DNA from: CAXBNB01 sp040222275
GTDB taxonomy: Bacteria > Bacteroidota > Bacteroidia > Cytophagales > Cyclobacteriaceae
Reading direction: 5' to 3'
DNA: 64,000 nucleotides
NCBI GenBank assembly: GCA_040222275.1
Contig: JAVKDJ010000049.1
Coordinates: 186,001 to 250,000 of the forward strand
Under the pieces are notes generated by a model. The model did no database searches. It was given only the letters and a program-made list of their open reading frames with translations, and was not told the origin of the DNA. The position numbers and the translations under genes are program-made. Below are positions 44,063 to 53,247 of this stretch, in pieces (position 1 is the first letter of the stretch; each line of letters starts with the position of its first letter).

Positions 44063-46189
44063 TTATTCAGTTTTAGAGGTGAGATTATCGATGAAAATTT
44101 GATTTCTCTGCTTTGCTCTTTGCAAGAGGGTAGAGTATTTAAGTACCTCTGTGTAAAGGTTTCCATCATCACCTTCATTTCTAAACATCCCAGCGATTGT
44201 TTTTGAAGGTCTAAATAAATAGTCAAAGTGGTAAGAAACCTTGAAGTCTGCATCGTGAGCTCTTACATCATGTCCATTTATCTTTTCTCCAATTAAGTAA
44301 CCATAAAAAGCAGTGAATTTATGCTCAGGTACTGTGAAATTTCTTAATAGGGTAGCGTAGTTATTTATTTGATTTAAATGATCTGAAACACTTACCTCTG
44401 GATTTTTAAATTCTATTATGATACATTTAGATTCTTGAGGGAACAATAAAATGTCTGGGCGTTTTGTGAATCTATCCTCATTCAATGAGCTTCGGAATTC
44501 CTCTTCTTCTTTAGAGAGATCATCACGTAATAGTTTTTGATTATCAATCTTTATGTCTACTAACCGCGATTCTGAAATACCTTTAAAGTATATGAAATCT
44601 TCATTTACGAGCCATAGGTCACTTCTTTCAGGGTTTTTTGAGGATTGTTGAAATATCAAATTATGGAGAAGTGCTTCATCATTATTTCTTGATCCATCAT
44701 TTTGAGTTATTAACTGTCTGTCAATAATCTTTTGAAATAATTCAAGAATTAATTTTCTTCTTGCCACATAATGTGTGAGATCCGCCTTATTTTGTTGAGG
44801 GATGAATCTCACAAGCTTTTCGATTTCCTCTTCTAGGTTTTCTAAGTAGTCAGTTGAGGTAGTATCAAGTCTGTTTAATCGATCGACACTATCCTTTAAA
44901 TTGGCATCAAGTTTAGCGGATCTTTTAGCTTCTGCTGAGTAAAATTTTTCTAATATTTTTTTCTCACTGTCATTAACAGATATCTTAATGCTTTCATCAA
45001 AATCATCTGACAATAGAAACATGTCTTTTAATTTTTGAAAGTTTAATTGATGCTCTTCTTTTACTTTCTGAATCTCAGGATAAAGTCCAAGTATGGTGGA
45101 GTTTAGGCTGCTTTCGATTTCATCTAGTAAAATTTCTTCCTCAGCAAAAACAGACCTGGCCTTTTCAAAATCTTCTCGTTTAGGAATTACTAATTCCCCC
45201 CGCTCATTTGTGTCGCGATCATCTAAGTATTCACTGCTAACAAGGAACAGAAAATGATTGCCATCGATACTTTCTTCTTTGGAGAGTAAACTAAGTTCAA
45301 GGTCAAAGTTTTCAATTACTTCATCCTTACTTGTAAATTTTATAGCATTCTCTTTTAGAGCATATTTTTGCATTTTGAATGCATTGATTAGAAACTCTTC
45401 TGATGAATCTGTATGTACCAATTCAATACCATTACTCGATAGTTTTGAATAGTTGATGGTAATTTTCTCGGTTTTATCAATATTGGGAATGTCAGAATTA
45501 TTGATTTCAACCATTCCTTGGCTTTCCTCAAAAATGAAATGCTCAATTGAGATTTGAGGAAGAATACTCTTATTCAAACAGAAGTACTGAATATATCGTT
45601 GGATAAGAATTTCCTTGAGTTCAACTTGATTGAGATTGTGATAAATGTTTCTGGACGAATCAAGTAAATCGTTGAAGATGACAGTTGTCTCACTTTCTGT
45701 AGCATCAATTGGCTGATCAGACTTATGATAGGTAATTGAATTTTTGTCAAGAAATTCTTTTCTTTTAGAGACTATAAATTCTCTTTTTCTAAACCCGTTT
45801 CCATTTTTATAAATGCTTCTGAAATTTGTTTGGTCAAAATAATGAGCAAACTGAATTCTCCCAGAACCTAGGTTTTTAAATCCTTTGGTAAAGTCTTGAA
45901 AAGTATTAAACCTTATAAATTCTTCTTCATTGAAACCAATTCCATTGTCTCTAATTATCAGCTTTGAAAAGGTTAATGTATTGTCAGTATTCTGAGTGGT
46001 GTATATCTCTATTTTAATCTTACCTTGATATTCGCCATCACGTGCCGTTTTAATTCTAATTGCTTCGAGAGCATTCGTAAAAGCCTCGAATACTGGCTGC
46101 AAAGAAGTTTGGGATCGTTTTACGATTCTAAGAACCCCTCTATACATGAGTCCTTCACCTGATACAAATGACTGATCGCTAATTACCAT
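44063..46189 (-). CDS. GHKL ATPase fused to a C-terminal PD-(D/E)XK-like nuclease domain
   Basis: 708 residues. The N-terminal 120 residues show the Bergerat (GHKL) motifs: FEAFTNALEAI (E35, N39), RDNGIGF (D81-F86) and NLGSGRIQFAHY (about 107-117). A middle helical and coiled-coil region spans about 340-500. The C-terminal part (about 575-640) has RPDILLF, then CIIIEFKNP, then LNQINNYATLL, the D...E-x-K...Q pattern of PD-(D/E)XK nucleases. This resembles MORC- or MutL-like ATPases that partner with nucleases in bacterial conflict operons: ATP-dependent clamp closure could control DNA cutting. The start overlaps the XRE gene by 11 bp. All visible active-site residues are intact. Confidence 0.78.
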   Translation of the reverse strand: MVISDQSFVSGEGLMYRGVLRIVKRSQTSLQPVFEAFTNALEAIRIKTARDGEYQGKIKIEIYTTQNTDNTLTFSKLIIRDNGIGFNEEEFIRFNTFQDFTKGFKNLGSGRIQFAHYFDQTNFRSIYKNGNGFRKREFIVSKRKEFLDKNSITYHKSDQPIDATESETTVIFNDLLDSSRNIYHNLNQVELKEILIQRYIQYFCLNKSILPQISIEHFIFEESQGMVEINNSDIPNIDKTEKITINYSKLSSNGIELVHTDSSEEFLINAFKMQKYALKENAIKFTSKDEVIENFDLELSLLSKEESIDGNHFLFLVSSEYLDDRDTNERGELVIPKREDFEKARSVFAEEEILLDEIESSLNSTILGLYPEIQKVKEEHQLNFQKLKDMFLLSDDFDESIKISVNDSEKKILEKFYSAEAKRSAKLDANLKDSVDRLNRLDTTSTDYLENLEEEIEKLVRFIPQQNKADLTHYVARRKLILELFQKIIDRQLITQNDGSRNNDEALLHNLIFQQSSKNPERSDLWLVNEDFIYFKGISESRLVDIKIDNQKLLRDDLSKEEEEFRSSLNEDRFTKRPDILLFPQESKCIIIEFKNPEVSVSDHLNQINNYATLLRNFTVPEHKFTAFYGYLIGEKINGHDVRAHDADFKVSYHFDYLFRPSKTIAGMFRNEGDDGNLYTEVLKYSTLLQRAKQRNQIFIDNLTSKTE

Positions 46190-46397
46190 TTTTACTGTCT
46201 TGGATATTATCTATTTCAACGAGTAGTACATTTACCTGAACGTTAAGAATTCTTGCTATCTGATAAAGTACTTCTAACCTTGGCTGTTGTCGGTTCTGCA
46301 CATAGCCGTTCACCATGTTGTAGCTTTTCCCAAGTTTTTCAGCTAACCAAGTCTGCTTAATACCTTTCTCCTCAAGTACTTCCTTTATTCGGTTCAT
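46179..46397 (-). CDS. XRE-family (Cro/C1-type) transcriptional regulator
   Basis: 72 residues. A single HTH_3 domain fills residues 1-60: IKEVLEEKGIKQTWLAEKLG, then KSYNMVNGYVQNRQQPRLEVL with the recognition helix, then ARILNVQVNVLL. It is the first gene of the island operon and overlaps the GHKL-nuclease gene by 11 bp, so it is probably an autoregulator that holds the operon in check. An imperfect dyad (TTATCC...GGTAATA, 46410-46427) lies 13 bp upstream of its start and is a candidate operator. Confidence 0.88.
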   Translation of the reverse strand: MNRIKEVLEEKGIKQTWLAEKLGKSYNMVNGYVQNRQQPRLEVLYQIARILNVQVNVLLVEIDNIQDSKNGN

Positions 46398-46901
46398 GCC
46401 CGTTTAAAATTATCCAACCAAGGTAATATTTAAATTTCAACTATCTCGTTTTTCAATATGAAAATAGTTCGAATTATTATCCTACGAACGTGGGGAGATT
46501 TTAGCTCTTTTAGTTTTTTGGGGTGGGGTTGATGGGTTGGAAAAAACCAAAAGTAAGATGGGTTTTTCTGCGTTCTTGCATGGCATACAACAAAAGCACT
46601 GGTACCATTCAACTTGACGTATTGATATTTTGTGAAGGAATGTGAGAACTTTTACGAACAGCAGCCAAAAGGGCGAGCAACCGCACCACTTATAAAAGGG
46701 CCTACCGGGAAAACCATGTTGATGAAGACCTTATCTTTTCAGTGATCAAACATGACAGCATCAATTCTGACTTCAAAGATGGTTTTGTGCTGTGGAAGCA
46801 CAAATTGAACGAAAAATTGATCTTAAAGTGGGAATAGCCCACCGCACCTCACTGGCATTGCTGTAGCCAGTTCCAGGCAAAAAGCACCCTGTTCCTACAA
46901 T
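46398..46901. other. right flank of the island
   Basis: 504 bp with the operon promoter region at its left end and a start-less gene fragment at 46646-46837. I see no RNA gene, no transposon end and no direct repeat matching the left flank. Confidence 0.45.
46646..46837 (+). pseudogene. start-less gene remnant, C-terminal fragment
   Basis: Reading frame open for 63 codons after a TGA at 46643-46645, ending at TAG (46835-46837). There is no methionine or usual start in the frame, yet the translation has a protein-like composition (YKRAYRENHVDEDLIFSVI, FKDGFVLWKHKLNEKLILKWE). It looks like the 3' end of a broken gene left at the right edge of the island. The family is not recognised. Confidence 0.35.
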
Positions 46902-49085
46902 TTACCCCTTCCTTTTGTTCAGCTCTGTCAAGAGGTTACGCACATCTTCATAGTTGGTCACGCTATACTTAGCCGCCGATTGCGTACTTCCCACTTTGAT
47001 GGTATAGGCATTTTCCGGCATAGCTTTGAAAGTATCCTCGTCGGTCCAGTCGTCACCAATAGCCATATAAAAATCCGCTTTGGATTTTTCCAACCATTTT
47101 TGTGCAGCACGACCTTTGTTTACCTCAGAACTTTTGATTTCCACTACCATATCTCCTTCCAACACATGCAGGTTCTGGTCAGATGCCAGAAATTTCAAGT
47201 GGCTGGTCAATTCGCGTGTACGCAACTCACCGAGCCCGGTTTCTACTTTTCGATAGTGCCACACAAGAGAATAATCTTTTTGCTCAACAAAGGATCCGGG
47301 AGTCCTGCCTACATAATCCTCCAGTACATCGTTAATTTCCTTTTTCCAGTTGTCCTTCAGGGTGGAAAGTGTCTGCCATTTTTTACCTTTCAACCTAAGC
47401 CATACGCCATGTTCTGCAATCAGGTCTAGTTGGAAATGGCCAAACCACTCCTGTAAGGTTTCTTTGTCCCTACCGCTAATGATGACCACTTTGTTTTTGG
47501 GATTCTCGGAAAGTTTTGAAATGATGCCGTTGAGTTCCTCGTCGGGGCTCGCATCATTCGGATTGCCACGAAAAGGGGTAAGTGTACCATCATAGTCAAG
47601 AAATATGACCCTTGATTGGGCTTGGTCATAGGACTCTTCCAGTGGTTTTTGTGAGAACTCATCTAATATTTTGGTTTGCAAAGCCAATTGCTCTGACTTG
47701 ATATAGTCCAGGCGCTGCATAAAAAGTTTCACCCAGTGGTGGATATTGTACCTTTTGAGGGATTTCTGCATTACCTCCAGATTTCGAATTTGTTCTTCTT
47801 CGGGCATCTCCAAGGCCTTCTTAAAAGCGCTTACTATTTGCTCTATATTGTTGGGGTTGATCAGGATGGCTTCAGAAAGCTCCTTCGAAGCACCGGCCAT
47901 TTCACTCAATACGAGCACGCCCTTTTTGTTGAGCTTGCTGGCTATAAATTCCTTGGCCACCAGGTTCATCCCGTCACGCATGGGTGTTACCAGTGCCACT
48001 TTGGCCATACGGTAAAATGCCGAAAGTGAAGTCAGTGGAAAAGACCTGTAAAAATAATGAATGGGGGTCCAGATCATTCTACTGAAATTGCCATTGATCC
48101 TACCTACCAAAAGGTCAATTTCTTCTTTCAATTCCTTGTATTTGCCTACCTGATCGCGAGATGGCACCACCACCATCAGCAACGAAACTTTTTCTTTGTA
48201 TTCCGGGTACCTCTGAAGGAAAAGTTCAAAAGCTTTGAGCCTTTGTGGTATCCCTTTGGAATAATCCAGCCTGTCGATCGAGAGCATTATTTTTGTCTCC
48301 CCGATAAGTGTCCTATACCTTACCTCTTTTTCAAGGGTGTCAGGGTCGGCAGCTGTGTTGGCATATTTGTCATAGTCTATACCCATTGGCAGGGCATCCA
48401 CGAGTATCTTCCTGCTCCCAAGGTTGATATGGCCATGTGAATTGCCAATGCCAGCCAACCTGTTGACCGATGACAAAAAATGCCTCATGTCGTCGTAGGT
48501 ATGAAAGCCCAGAAAATCTGAGCCCAACATGCCCATGAGCAGTTCCCTCCTCCACGGCAATAGCCTGAAGGTTTCGTATGAGGGAAAGGGTATATGCAAA
48601 AAGAACCCTATACTAATGTTGGGGTATTTTTCCCTGATTAAAGCTGGAAGCAACAGCAGCTGGTAATCGTGTATCCAAATCTTGTCCCCTTCCTCAGTAA
48701 GTTGGGCCAGTTGGTCCGCAAATTTTTCATTTACCTTTTTGTAAGCCTGCCAATATTTTTCTTCGTATTCGGCATACTGGTTGAAATAATGAAAGTTGGG
48801 CCACAGGGTTTTATTGCTGAAACCCTCATAATATTCTTCGATTTCGCGCTCTGTGAGAAAAACAGGGCTCATGTTGTTCTTTTTCAGGTTTTCGACCGCA
48901 TCCTTCCTGTCTTTTTCGCCTTCTATCGCTATTCCCGGCCAACCCAGCCAGATATTTCCTCCTTCTTTATATATAGAACCCAACCCGGTAGCCAGCCCAC
49001 CTTCGCTTGGCATGTAGATGTATTGTCCATCTTCAATCTTGAGCCTAACCGGCAATCTGTTTGATACAATTATAGTTTTTGGCAT
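46902..49085 (-). CDS. bifunctional trehalose-6-phosphate synthase / trehalose-6-phosphatase
   Basis: 727 residues from the ATG at 49085 (an in-frame TTG at 49103 is less likely). Residues 1-465 are a GT20 (OtsA) domain: NRLPVRLKI, IWIHDYQLLLLPALIRE, FHTYDDMRHF, RLDYSKGIPQRL and RDGMNLVAKEFIA. Residues 490-725 are a HAD-type trehalose phosphatase (OtsB): FLDYDGTLTPF, ISGRDKETL, EHGVWLRL and MAIGDDWTDEDTF. It makes trehalose from UDP-glucose and glucose-6-phosphate through one polypeptide, usually for osmotic or desiccation protection. Both active sites appear complete. Confidence 0.95.
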   Translation of the reverse strand: MPKTIIVSNRLPVRLKIEDGQYIYMPSEGGLATGLGSIYKEGGNIWLGWPGIAIEGEKDRKDAVENLKKNNMSPVFLTEREIEEYYEGFSNKTLWPNFHYFNQYAEYEEKYWQAYKKVNEKFADQLAQLTEEGDKIWIHDYQLLLLPALIREKYPNISIGFFLHIPFPSYETFRLLPWRRELLMGMLGSDFLGFHTYDDMRHFLSSVNRLAGIGNSHGHINLGSRKILVDALPMGIDYDKYANTAADPDTLEKEVRYRTLIGETKIMLSIDRLDYSKGIPQRLKAFELFLQRYPEYKEKVSLLMVVVPSRDQVGKYKELKEEIDLLVGRINGNFSRMIWTPIHYFYRSFPLTSLSAFYRMAKVALVTPMRDGMNLVAKEFIASKLNKKGVLVLSEMAGASKELSEAILINPNNIEQIVSAFKKALEMPEEEQIRNLEVMQKSLKRYNIHHWVKLFMQRLDYIKSEQLALQTKILDEFSQKPLEESYDQAQSRVIFLDYDGTLTPFRGNPNDASPDEELNGIISKLSENPKNKVVIISGRDKETLQEWFGHFQLDLIAEHGVWLRLKGKKWQTLSTLKDNWKKEINDVLEDYVGRTPGSFVEQKDYSLVWHYRKVETGLGELRTRELTSHLKFLASDQNLHVLEGDMVVEIKSSEVNKGRAAQKWLEKSKADFYMAIGDDWTDEDTFKAMPENAYTIKVGSTQSAAKYSVTNYEDVRNLLTELNKRKG

Positions 49086-49212
49086 TGTTTGGTTTTTTGA
49101 CAATAATAGATTCAGAGCCCCAAGGGGAGTTCTCCAAAATGAAAATAGTAGTGGGAATTCAAATATACTTTGAATACAACAAAATGCAGGAATACCTAAA
49201 GTTTAAATATTG

Positions 49213-52044
49213 TTAAGGTTTGTCCAGCGGCTTTAGCTTATCCTTAAGAAAACTGGCAGTATAATTGTCTTCCAGGCTGATCATTTCTTCAGGGGTGCCT
49301 TGGAAACAAACATTGCCGCCATCGTGCCCACCTTCCGGCCCAAGGTCTATAATCCAATCTGCCGACTTGATTATTTCCATGTTGTGTTCAATAATAATCA
49401 CCGAATTGCCCTGGTCTATGAGGGCATTTATCGAATCAAGCAGTTTTTGTATGTCTTTAAAATGGAGGCCTGTGGTAGGTTCATCAAAGATGAAAAGTAT
49501 CTTTTCTTTCTGGGCTGAACTGCCCTTTCCCAAAAAAGAGGCAAGTTTCACCCTTTGGGCTTCCCCGCCACTCAAGGAACTGGAAGATTGACCAAGCTTT
49601 ACATACCCCAGCCCTACATCTGAAAGCGGCCTGAGACGGTTCACAATGGTCTTGTTTGCTTCAAAAAACTCCAAGCTTTCTTCTATAGTCAGGTCAAGCA
49701 CTTCAGCGATATTCTTTTCCTTGTAGGTAACCTCCAAAATGTCGGATTTAAACCTTTTGCCCTTGCATTCATCACAGGTGAGCTGGAGATCAGCCATAAA
49801 CTGCATTTCTATTTTCACCACACCTTCCCCCTGACAGGTTTCACAGCGTCCACCGTCAACATTAAATGAAAAGTGCGCCGGCTTGTAGCTTCTGCGTTTA
49901 GATGCCTGCTGGTCGGCAAACAATTGCCTGATGGCATCATAGGCCTTTACATAAGTCACAGGGTTCGACCGTGAGCTTTTCCCAATGGGGTTTTGATCTA
50001 CAAATTCCACCAGGTTTATGTCCTTGTAGTCACCCTCCAGCAGATCATATTTGCCAGTGGCCTCTCCGCTGATACCCAGGATCTTGCCCAGTGCAGGGTA
50101 CAGGATTTTCTTGATCATTGTTGATTTACCTGACCCGCTCACGCCAGTAACTACAGTAAGTACACCTAAAGGAAACTCAACTTCAATGTTTTTCAGGTTG
50201 TTCTCCCGAGCCCCGGTTATTTTGATGGATTTCTTCCATGTCCTCCTTTTTTCCGGAACCATGATAGTGTCAGTACCATTGAGAAACCTGGCTGTATGGG
50301 ACGTGTCATTTTCGAGGATATGTTCCCAACTGCCCTGCACTACGAGTTCGCCTCCATGGATACCAGCATCCGGTCCTATATCAATGATTTGATCCGCCTG
50401 TTTCATCACCTCCTCTTCATGCTCTACTACAATGACGGTATTGCCCATATTTCTCAGCCGGTTGAGCACATTGCCCAGTTTCTGTGTATCCCTGGGATGC
50501 AAACCAATGCTTGGCTCATCCAGAATATACATAGACCCCACCAGTGCACTTCCCAAAGAGGTGGCCAGTTTGATCCGTTGATATTCGCCACCTGAAAGGG
50601 TAGATGTGAGGCGGTTCAGTGTCAGGTAGCCCAAGCCCACCTGGTCCAGGTAGTGGAGCCTGTTTTCTATCTCCCGTATGATCCTTTTGGCCACTGCCTG
50701 GTCATGTTTTGATAATTTTAGGTTTTCGAAGAAAGAAATATTGCCAGAGATGGGTTTTAATACCAGGTCAGAGATCGATACGCCATCAATTTTGACGTAG
50801 TTGGCATCTTTTCTCAATCTGGTGCCCAAACATTCCGGACATACAGTCTTGCCCCTATAGCGGGAGAGCATCACACGGTACTGTATTTTGTGCAATTGTG
50901 ATTCTATGAAAGAGAAGAACTCATTGAGGCCTTCGAAATATTTATTGCCTGTCCAAAGCAGGTTGTACTCTTCATCCGTGAGGTCTTTGATGTCCCTATG
51001 AATGGGAAAATCGAATGCATGGGCATTTTTCACCAGAGGCTCCAGCCATTTTTTCATGGTTTCACTTCTCCAGGGCACAATCGCCCCTTCATAGACCGAC
51101 ATGTTTTTGTCCGGAATCACCAGGTCCGAATCAATTCCCAGTACCTTCCCAAAACCCTCGCATTTGCGACATGCCCCATAAGGGTTGTTGAAGCTAAAAA
51201 GGTTGACAGAAGGTACCTCGAAAGCCATGCCATCCAACTCGAATTTGTCCGAATATACGATGGGCTCCTGGCCAACATACCGAACAATACACTTACCTTC
51301 TCCTTCGAAAAAAGCCGTCTGAACAGAATCGGATGTCCTAAATACAACATCCTCATCTTCCTTATTGACAGAGAGCCGGTCGATCAACACTTCAATCTTC
51401 GTAGGATCAAGGGATTCGATTTCAGTCTCTTCAATAAACAAGACTTCACCATCCACAAGGATTCTTGTAAATCCCTTGCTCAGAAGGATATTGGTTTCTT
51501 CGATAATGTTACGATCCTTTATATGCACAAAAGGGGCTGATATGGTAAACTTGCTGCCCACCGGTTGTTGGTTGATGGCATCTACCACAGAGCTAACACT
51601 GTCACTTTTTACTATCCCCCCGCTGACAGGCGAATAGGTGGTGCCGATTCTGGCAAAAAGCAACTTGAGATAATCATAAATTTCCGTAGAAGTCCCTACT
51701 GTTGACCTTGGGTTTCTGGTATTCACCTTTTGCTCTATGGCCACTGCCGGCGACACACCTTTTATATAGTCCACTTCGGGCTTTTCCATTCGACCAAGAA
51801 ATTGGCGGGCATAGGCACTCAGGCTTTCTACATACTTTCGCTGGCCCTCTGCAAATAAGGTGTCGAAAGCCAGGGACGATTTTCCCGAACCCGAAAGCCC
51901 GGTAACAACTACCAGTTTATTTCTGGGTATAGCTACGCTCAGGTTTTTAAGGTTGTTTACCCTTGCTCCTTTGATGATAATGAAGTCCCGCGGGTCAAGT
52001 TTATCAATAGAATTGGAAGAATTGTTGATGGATTCTTTTTGCAT
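49213..52044 (-). CDS. uvrA: excinuclease ABC subunit A
   Basis: 943 residues from the ATG at 52044; the frame extends four codons to a TTG. Two ABC ATPase modules are present, with Walker A GLSGSGKSSLAF and GVSGSGKSTMI. Signature motifs are LSGGEYQRIKLA and LSGGEAQRVKLA. Zinc-binding pairs are CRKCEGFG, CPECLGTR and CETCQGEG with CDECKGKR. It recognises bulky DNA lesions and loads UvrB in nucleotide excision repair. There is no uvrB nearby, as is usual. Confidence 0.97.
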   Translation of the reverse strand: MQKESINNSSNSIDKLDPRDFIIIKGARVNNLKNLSVAIPRNKLVVVTGLSGSGKSSLAFDTLFAEGQRKYVESLSAYARQFLGRMEKPEVDYIKGVSPAVAIEQKVNTRNPRSTVGTSTEIYDYLKLLFARIGTTYSPVSGGIVKSDSVSSVVDAINQQPVGSKFTISAPFVHIKDRNIIEETNILLSKGFTRILVDGEVLFIEETEIESLDPTKIEVLIDRLSVNKEDEDVVFRTSDSVQTAFFEGEGKCIVRYVGQEPIVYSDKFELDGMAFEVPSVNLFSFNNPYGACRKCEGFGKVLGIDSDLVIPDKNMSVYEGAIVPWRSETMKKWLEPLVKNAHAFDFPIHRDIKDLTDEEYNLLWTGNKYFEGLNEFFSFIESQLHKIQYRVMLSRYRGKTVCPECLGTRLRKDANYVKIDGVSISDLVLKPISGNISFFENLKLSKHDQAVAKRIIREIENRLHYLDQVGLGYLTLNRLTSTLSGGEYQRIKLATSLGSALVGSMYILDEPSIGLHPRDTQKLGNVLNRLRNMGNTVIVVEHEEEVMKQADQIIDIGPDAGIHGGELVVQGSWEHILENDTSHTARFLNGTDTIMVPEKRRTWKKSIKITGARENNLKNIEVEFPLGVLTVVTGVSGSGKSTMIKKILYPALGKILGISGEATGKYDLLEGDYKDINLVEFVDQNPIGKSSRSNPVTYVKAYDAIRQLFADQQASKRRSYKPAHFSFNVDGGRCETCQGEGVVKIEMQFMADLQLTCDECKGKRFKSDILEVTYKEKNIAEVLDLTIEESLEFFEANKTIVNRLRPLSDVGLGYVKLGQSSSSLSGGEAQRVKLASFLGKGSSAQKEKILFIFDEPTTGLHFKDIQKLLDSINALIDQGNSVIIIEHNMEIIKSADWIIDLGPEGGHDGGNVCFQGTPEEMISLEDNYTASFLKDKLKPLDKP

Positions 52045-52244
52045 GAATAGAGCCAAAACGAAAATTAATCTGCAAAGTTAAGAATACAATGGATGGATAA
52101 CCAGAAAATTCAAAAATCAGACCTTGAAATCTTAGGCAGTCTAATTTCCACTTCGCTGGGTTCTACTCAGTAATTTGTGAGATTCCTATTTGAGGCCCTG
52201 ATCCCAAGGGCTTTCATATCGGTAAAAAGTTGAAAAAGGATTGA

Positions 52245-52745
52245 TTAAACAGTAGCCTCTTCCCTTGCCTTTTTCTTATGGGAAACAGCTTTTTTGAAGC
52301 CGTTGGAGTATTTCTTTTTTCTGGTTTCCCACACTTTAAAATTGTTCTTATTGCCCACCTGAAATTGAAAAGCCATGTGCTCTGAAGGAGTGACCCACTC
52401 CAGATTGGTGGAATTGTTATTTTTGGGGTCATTGTCCAGATGAACAATCATGGTAAACTCCTCTGGCAGTACGTTTATGCAAAATGCTTTGGCTACTTCC
52501 TTATGGGGATAAACGGTTTTTCTTTTTTCTTCGTCGTTCAGCAGATCAAGAAAAAAGCACTTACAGTTTTTGTTCCAGCGCTGCTTCATTACTTTTTCCT
52601 TCAGCCGCATTTCCTTTCCCGTCTTTATGCTTGTAATTTTTCGTTCCCGCCTTTTAATTTTCCCCGTGTTGGAAACCTCATAATTCGCAAACCCTTCGAT
52701 AGGCTTCCAGACTTCCTCGACCCGTTCTATTTTTTGAAAAGACAT
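52245..52745 (-). CDS. free-standing NUMOD4/HNH endonuclease-like protein
   Basis: 166 residues from the ATG at 52745; the frame runs 16 codons further to a TTG. The N-terminal NUMOD4 motif reads EVWKPIEGFANYEVSNTGKIK. The HNH core is VHLDNDPKNNNSTNLEWVT, with the catalytic-type histidine and the paired asparagines in place. The C-terminus is a basic, lysine-rich tail. Such proteins are usually homing endonucleases from introns, inteins or phages, but here the gene stands alone between uvrA and the DUF4286 gene, without a visible intron. Likely a mobile remnant or a domesticated nuclease. Confidence 0.82.
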   Translation of the reverse strand: MSFQKIERVEEVWKPIEGFANYEVSNTGKIKRRERKITSIKTGKEMRLKEKVMKQRWNKNCKCFFLDLLNDEEKRKTVYPHKEVAKAFCINVLPEEFTMIVHLDNDPKNNNSTNLEWVTPSEHMAFQFQVGNKNNFKVWETRKKKYSNGFKKAVSHKKKAREEATV

Positions 52746-52944
52746 GTTGTTTTTATTTGAGTTGTAGGTAAATGTAGCCACAGCATCAAGCAAATGCAGA
52801 AAAGTTCGATGAACGCTATTGAAAACTCTATGACTTAAAAAATTTTCCAGACTAAACCATTTCCCGGGCTGATTTGATCATTTTGGCACCTTCATTTTTT
52901 AATCTGAACATTAAAATCGTAATTTGCCTTCAAAAAAATCAAAC

Positions 52945-53247
52945 ATGATCCTATATAACGTTACTATAAATATTGACACCCAGGTTGAGGTGGAATGGCT
53001 CCAGTGGATGAAAGACACCCACATACCAAATGTGCTTGAAACGGGATTGTTCACCGATTATAAGATTTACAAAATATTGGCCGAGGAGCCACAGGGCAGA
53101 AGTTATTCCATCCAGTATTTCACCAAGTCCCTTGAAGACATCAACGAATACCAGGAAAAATATGCACCGGCCCTGCGGGACGAAGTGATGCAAAAATACG
53201 GCAAACATCTGGTGGCATTTAGGACTATGCTCGAATCTGTGGACTAA
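52945..53247 (+). CDS. DUF4286-family protein
   Basis: 100 residues from the ATG at 52945; an upstream TTG at 52924 is possible. The sequence begins MILYNVTINIDTQVEVEWLQWM and contains SIQYF and YAPALRDEVMQKYG, typical of this small, widely conserved Bacteroidota family with a ferredoxin-like fold. Function is unknown. Its stop overlaps that of the convergent GNAT gene by 4 bp. Confidence 0.85.
   Translation: MILYNVTINIDTQVEVEWLQWMKDTHIPNVLETGLFTDYKIYKILAEEPQGRSYSIQYFTKSLEDINEYQEKYAPALRDEVMQKYGKHLVAFRTMLESVD

Noticed and set aside
46430..46612. 60-codon minus-strand ORF in the right flank of the island
   Set aside because: Composition is not protein-like, no start context, and it lies across the presumed promoter region of the XRE operon.
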